Assembly: GCF_020711195.1 (NCBI RefSeq)
Contig: NZ_JAJFAT010000020.1
Location: 1 to 34,251 of the forward strand
Length of the DNA stretch: 34,251 nucleotides
From: Halanaerobium polyolivorans
GTDB taxonomy: Bacteria; Bacillota; Halanaerobiia; Halanaerobiales; Halanaerobiaceae
Reading direction: 5' to 3'
The notes beneath the pieces are model-generated. The model saw nothing but the letters and a program-made list of their open reading frames with translations, was not told the origin of the DNA and made no database searches. The position numbers and the translations under genes are program-made. Below, in pieces: positions 30,843 to 34,251 of this stretch. The stretch's first letter is position 1; each line of letters starts with the position of its first letter.

Positions 30843-32195
30843 TTATTTCAGTTCTAATAAAGCAGCAGATTCAATATGATAGGTCTGAGGAAACATATCT
30901 ACCCCTTGAATTTCTAGCAATTCATATTTTTCTTTCAGCTTTTTAAGATCTCTTGCCTGAGTTGCAGGGTTACAGGATATATAAATGATCTTTTCTATTT
31001 CCAGTTCATTTAATAAGGTAATTGTCTCATCAGCTAAACCCTTGCGAGGTGGATCAAAAATTATACTATCAATTTTTTCTTCATTTAGAATTTTAGCTAA
31101 CTTATCTTCAACCAGACCATTAACAAATTTTATGTTTTTTATTTCATTTAGTTCAGCATTTTTTTCTCCATCTTCTACAGCTGATTTTAATGATTCTATA
31201 GCAAAGACTTTTGCTGCCTTATCAGCAATATACAGGGCTATACTGCCCGTACCAGAAAAGGCATCAACTATGTTTTGTTCTTCATTGTCTCCTAAATAAT
31301 CTAGAACCTTATTATATAATTTTTCTGCCTGCAGGGTATTGACCTGAAAAAAAGATCTGGCAGATATTAAATAGGCGGTCTGATTGATATATTCTTTAAT
31401 ATAACTGTAACCACTGATAGTTATATCTTTATCCCCAAAAATAACGTTGGTGTTTTTGCTGTTTATATTTTGGATTACACCTTTTAATTCTGGAACAGCT
31501 GCCATTACTTTTGCTGCAATTTCTCTTTTAGCTGCAAATTCTTCTTTATTTGTCACAAAAATTAGTAAAGCCTGATTGGTGCATATTCCCACCCTGATCA
31601 CCAGATGTCTTAATAATCCTTTTCCTTTTTCTTCGTTATAAATACTTATCTCTCTTTTGTTCAATTCTGCTAAGCTTGCTTTTAATATTCTGTTGATTAA
31701 TGGGTGCTGAATTAAACAATCATGATAGGGTACAAGCTGATGACTGCCCCTTTTATAAAAACCTGCTTTAATTTTTCCCTTTTCATCTATACTCAGAGGG
31801 AACTGGGCTTTATTGCGATAGCGAAATTGATCATCTGCAGCCAGAACTTTATTTCTTTTATATTGCTCAATCCCGGCGATTCTTTTTAAAAGCTGCTCAA
31901 TATTATTATTTTTGAGTTCAAGCTCTTTTTTATATTCTAGATGCTGTAATTGACAGCCACCACAATCTTCATAAACCGGACAGGGCGGCTCTTTTCTACC
32001 CTCACCTGCTTCTATGATTTCGAGCAGAGTGGCAAATGCATAGTTCTTTTTCAGTTTCGTTATTTTGGCTCTGATTAAATCACCAGGTATAGTTAAGGGT
32101 ATAAAGACAGCTATCCCTGCTTCTGTTCTGGCAACCCCATCTCCACCATGGGCAAGATCTTCAACTTTTAATGTCTTGATTTCTCCTTCATACAT
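30843..32195 (-). CDS. RlmD/RumA-type 23S rRNA (uracil-C5)-methyltransferase
   Basis: 450 residues. Residues 1-60 are a TRAM RNA-binding domain (KVEDLAHGGDGVARTEAG, IPLTIPGDLIRAKI). CPVYEDCGGCQLQHLEY plus a later Cys (YHDCLIQHP) would hold the [4Fe-4S] cluster of this group. The C-terminal SAM domain has VDAFSGTGSIALYIA, FDPPRKGL, the nucleophile YISCNPATQARDL and terminal ESAALLELK. It methylates C5 of a uridine in 23S rRNA; in Firmicutes the RlmCD type can modify two sites. The sequence does not say which. It has its own transcript and is divergent from the MATE gene. Confidence 0.9.
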   Translation of the reverse strand: MYEGEIKTLKVEDLAHGGDGVARTEAGIAVFIPLTIPGDLIRAKITKLKKNYAFATLLEIIEAGEGRKEPPCPVYEDCGGCQLQHLEYKKELELKNNNIEQLLKRIAGIEQYKRNKVLAADDQFRYRNKAQFPLSIDEKGKIKAGFYKRGSHQLVPYHDCLIQHPLINRILKASLAELNKREISIYNEEKGKGLLRHLVIRVGICTNQALLIFVTNKEEFAAKREIAAKVMAAVPELKGVIQNINSKNTNVIFGDKDITISGYSYIKEYINQTAYLISARSFFQVNTLQAEKLYNKVLDYLGDNEEQNIVDAFSGTGSIALYIADKAAKVFAIESLKSAVEDGEKNAELNEIKNIKFVNGLVEDKLAKILNEEKIDSIIFDPPRKGLADETITLLNELEIEKIIYISCNPATQARDLKKLKEKYELLEIQGVDMFPQTYHIESAALLELK

Positions 32196-32289
32196 TTAAT
32201 ATCTAACTCCCTTATTTTCCATCTAATTATTTAAAATAAGCTAAGTCAATATTATCATAGTTGAAGCAGCTTGACCAGCCTAAAGTATT

Positions 32290-32319
32290 TTGACAGCAAA
32301 AGCTTTTCTATGGTAGAAT
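32290..32319 (+). promoter_or_regulatory. Promoter of the MATE exporter gene
   Basis: TTGACA (32290-32295), 18 bp spacer, TAGAAT (32314-32319). The gene starts about 64 bp downstream after a GGAGG site. Confidence 0.7.
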
Positions 32320-32382
32320 AATGTGTCAGATTAGCTATAATTAATTTTATCTTTTTATTCAATCAAGTCTGGAGGATCTTTT

Positions 32383-33753
32383 ATGAAAAGCAGTTCAGAA
32401 AGACTAGCAAATGAAGCAATCATCCCACTCTTATTTCGCCTATCTGTTCCCTCAATTATTGCTATGGCCACCCATGCACTATATAATGTTGTTGATAGTA
32501 TTTATGTGGGGCGTTTGAGCACTGAGGCCTTATCTGCTTTATCACTTGCATTCCCTATTCAAATAGTTCTGATCGGGATTGGAATTGGAACTGGAGTTGG
32601 AGTGAGTTCTTTAATTGCAAGAAGATTAGGAGAAAACAATAAACATGCGGCAGTAAATGCTGCTGAACATGGAATAATGATGATCTTTATAGGTGGTTTA
32701 GTAGTTGCTGTGATCGGCTACTTTTTTTCCACACAAATTTTAAAGCTCTTTACCGAAGATGCAGTTTTAATTGAAATGGGTAGTGAATATATTCGAATAA
32801 TTTTAATAGCTTCTATTTCTATCTTTTACCCGATGGTTGTTAATCATATTTTGCGGGGAGAAGGTAATACCTTTATCCCAATGATAGCCATGCTGATCGG
32901 CTCTATTTTAAATATAATAATAGATCCCTTTATTATATATGGTTGGTGGATCTTCCCCCGGATGGAAATTGCAGGTGCAGCAATTGCAACTGTAAGCTCA
33001 CAACTGATCAGTGGGATTTTTCTAACTTATATTTTACTTAGCGATAAAAACGAATTAAAAATCTCTTTAAAAGACTTTAAGTTTAATTTTAATATAATCA
33101 AGGATATTTACATAGTTGGATTTCCGGCAATGGTAATGCAGTTTTTAGCCAGTTTTATGTTAGGCGGAATGAACAGAATTCTGGCCGAATTTGGTAGTAC
33201 AGCCATTGCAGCTGCAGGAATATATTTTCGTCTGCAGTCCTTTGTCTTTATGCCGGTTTATGGTTTAAACCAGGGCTATATGCCTATTATGGGCTATAAT
33301 TATGGTCATAATAATCCGGAGCGGATGAAAAAAACATTTAAATCAGCCCTTTTGGTTGCCTTTATTTTTACTATCATTGGCTTTTTTGTTTTCCAGTCGG
33401 TTCCTGAATTTATGATTAGATTTTTTAATGATGATCCAGAATTGATCAGAATTGGTACAACAGCACTTAGAAGAATTAGTATCGCTTTTCCACTTATAGG
33501 ACCGGCAATAATTATCTCAACTACTTTTCAGGCTTTAGGTAATGGTTTTCCAAGTCTTTTCTTTTCTTTTTTAAGACAGATAATTGTTCTCTTACCATTA
33601 ATGTATCTATTAGGACAGTGGTTTGGACTCGAATATCTATGGTTTGCCTTTCCGATTTCTGAATTAGCAAGTGTACTTCCAGCCGCTTTTTGGTTGAAAT
33701 TAACATTAAAAGATGTTTTTAAAAAAATGACTACTATGCTTAAAGTAGAGTAG
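32383..33753 (+). CDS. MATE family efflux transporter
   Basis: 456 residues, 12 predicted membrane helices. The N-terminal LLFRLSVPSIIAMATHALYN, VVDSIYVGRLSTEALSAL and GVGVSSLIARRLGENNKHAA are MATE signatures (P...D..(F/Y)(I/V)G and SxxxARxLG). The second half repeats the fold after about residue 230. MATE proteins export drugs or metabolites using Na+ or H+; Na+ would suit a salt-loving anaerobe but nothing in the sequence proves it. The substrate is unknown. It has its own promoter; stop is TAG. Confidence 0.93.
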   Translation: MKSSSERLANEAIIPLLFRLSVPSIIAMATHALYNVVDSIYVGRLSTEALSALSLAFPIQIVLIGIGIGTGVGVSSLIARRLGENNKHAAVNAAEHGIMMIFIGGLVVAVIGYFFSTQILKLFTEDAVLIEMGSEYIRIILIASISIFYPMVVNHILRGEGNTFIPMIAMLIGSILNIIIDPFIIYGWWIFPRMEIAGAAIATVSSQLISGIFLTYILLSDKNELKISLKDFKFNFNIIKDIYIVGFPAMVMQFLASFMLGGMNRILAEFGSTAIAAAGIYFRLQSFVFMPVYGLNQGYMPIMGYNYGHNNPERMKKTFKSALLVAFIFTIIGFFVFQSVPEFMIRFFNDDPELIRIGTTALRRISIAFPLIGPAIIISTTFQALGNGFPSLFFSFLRQIIVLLPLMYLLGQWFGLEYLWFAFPISELASVLPAAFWLKLTLKDVFKKMTTMLKVE

Positions 33754-33765
33754 AAAAAATATTTT

Positions 33766-33800
33766 TAAGGGAGGGAAATAAATAATTATCTCCCTCCCTA
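33766..33800. terminator. Shared hairpin between convergent MATE and HPr genes
   Basis: AGGGAGGGA (33768-33776) pairs with TCCCTCCCT (33791-33799). T runs are short on both strands, so it is a weaker terminator candidate. Confidence 0.55.
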
Positions 33801-33811
33801 GTTTAAAAGCA

Positions 33812-34087
33812 TTATTCATCTTCTTTTGGCAGCTCTACTTCTATGAAAGTGACTAGATCATTTAAAGCTTCTTTAGAATCTTCTCCTTCTGTCTTAATAG
33901 TTATTTCTTTGCCTTGACTTATCCCTAAACTTAAAAGCCCCATTATACTTTTTGCATTTATTTCTTTTTCTTCAAAAACAACACTTATTTCTGAACTAAA
34001 AGCACTTGCCTTTTCCACAAACTTAGATGCAGGTCTTGCATGCAGACCTGTTTTATTAGTTAAAATTACTTTTTTTTCAAAACCCAT
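33812..34087 (-). CDS. ptsH: HPr phosphocarrier protein
   Basis: 91 residues. TGLHARPASKFVEKA contains His16, the site phosphorylated by enzyme I. NAKSIMGLLSLG contains Ser47, the HPr-kinase site of Firmicutes (Ser46 in B. subtilis), so it can serve both sugar uptake and catabolite control. The acidic C-terminal tail (VELPKEDE) is normal. It lies 77 bp downstream of another minus-strand gene that leaves the window. The start follows GGAG. A Crh-type role is unlikely because the catalytic His is present. Confidence 0.94.
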   Translation of the reverse strand: MGFEKKVILTNKTGLHARPASKFVEKASAFSSEISVVFEEKEINAKSIMGLLSLGISQGKEITIKTEGEDSKEALNDLVTFIEVELPKEDE

Positions 34088-34164
34088 TTTTTCATCTCCA
34101 TTCTAAATGATATTTATGATAATTTAATTTTTTAAAAAATAATTTTTTGACTTAACTCATTTCT

Positions 34165-34251
34165 TTATTTTCTAGCTTTATCATTGCTGCCCAAGATTTT
34201 AATTTTTTCTTTTACTTTCTCAGTAATCGCATCTCTACCTGGGCCGCAGTA
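34165..34251 (-). CDS. C-terminus of an unidentified protein (partial)
   Basis: The last 28 codons plus TAA are visible: YCGPGRDAITEKVKEKIKIL and then GSNDKARK. It reads as a helix ending. I do not recognise the family from this. It precedes ptsH on the same strand with a 77 bp gap in which I see no clear promoter or terminator. Confidence 0.5.
   Translation of the reverse strand, partial: YCGPGRDAITEKVKEKIKILGSNDKARK

Noticed and set aside
33521-33706. Minus-strand open frame opposite the end of the MATE gene
   Set aside because: Shadow of a clear 12-helix transporter; no start signal.
1-34251. CRISPR array
   Set aside because: No regularly spaced repeats of 23-40 bp were seen; the repeated patterns found are hairpins and curlin codons.

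Overview
The window looks like chromosome from a low-GC anaerobic Firmicute with an outer membrane, most likely an order Halanaerobiales member. This is inferred from AT-rich composition, strong Gram-positive-type ribosome binding sites, Firmicute-type HPr with both the His and Ser phosphosites, a tryptophan-attenuation protein (TRAP), a separate FchA plus FolD pair, and genes that only make sense with an outer membrane (CsgG pore, CsgF, a small beta-barrel). I could run no database search, so all family names rest on motifs read by eye.

Left end (1-5650): the start of a membrane protein gene, a PocR/HD-GYP signalling protein, and a methyl-accepting chemotaxis gene split by one in-frame TAG. 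Then comes a degraded mobile-element scar. It holds two hairpins, about 750 bp resembling the 5' half of a group II intron without its reverse transcriptase or domain V, and the last 80 codons of a tyrosine integrase. The integrase abuts the 3' end of a tRNA-Leu(CAA) gene, a classic integration target.

5650-11500: a baeRF-type protein, a divergent MocR-like regulator, a DUF2254 membrane protein, and the divergent folate pair fchA-folD. This FolD lacks the lysine needed for cyclohydrolase activity, so FchA probably supplies that step.

11480-16350: the most unusual part. A 400 bp non-coding stretch contains eight perfect hairpins. It is followed on the minus strand by a curli-type amyloid locus read from high to low coordinates: regulator, csgB-like, csgA-like, small beta-barrel, csgF, csgG. 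No csgE or csgC is present. CsgG has no lipobox cysteine. The regulator joins a SARP-type DNA-binding/BTAD unit to a degenerate GGDEF-like domain. Just downstream of it, before csgB, lie two TTTCGAG heptamers exactly 11 bp apart. The second sits at the -35 position of a predicted promoter, as expected for a SARP-activated promoter.

16350-20850: an iron-ADH-like protein with altered active site, an SCP2-like protein and YwlG in one run; a small HTH protein; a YhcC-type radical SAM protein; and a YcdX-type PHP phosphatase.

20950-27750: pyruvate kinase, phosphofructokinase, a small DUF2007-like protein, TRAP (mtrB) and DNA polymerase III alpha, all on the minus strand. TRAP sits in the usual dnaE-pfkA-pyk neighbourhood, away from any trp gene.

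27750-34251: Nfu-type Fe-S scaffold, YlbF-like protein, phosphoesterase, DUF362 ferredoxin-like protein, FmdB-type zinc ribbon, small membrane protein, RlmD-type rRNA methyltransferase, MATE exporter, HPr, and the 3' end of an unidentified gene.
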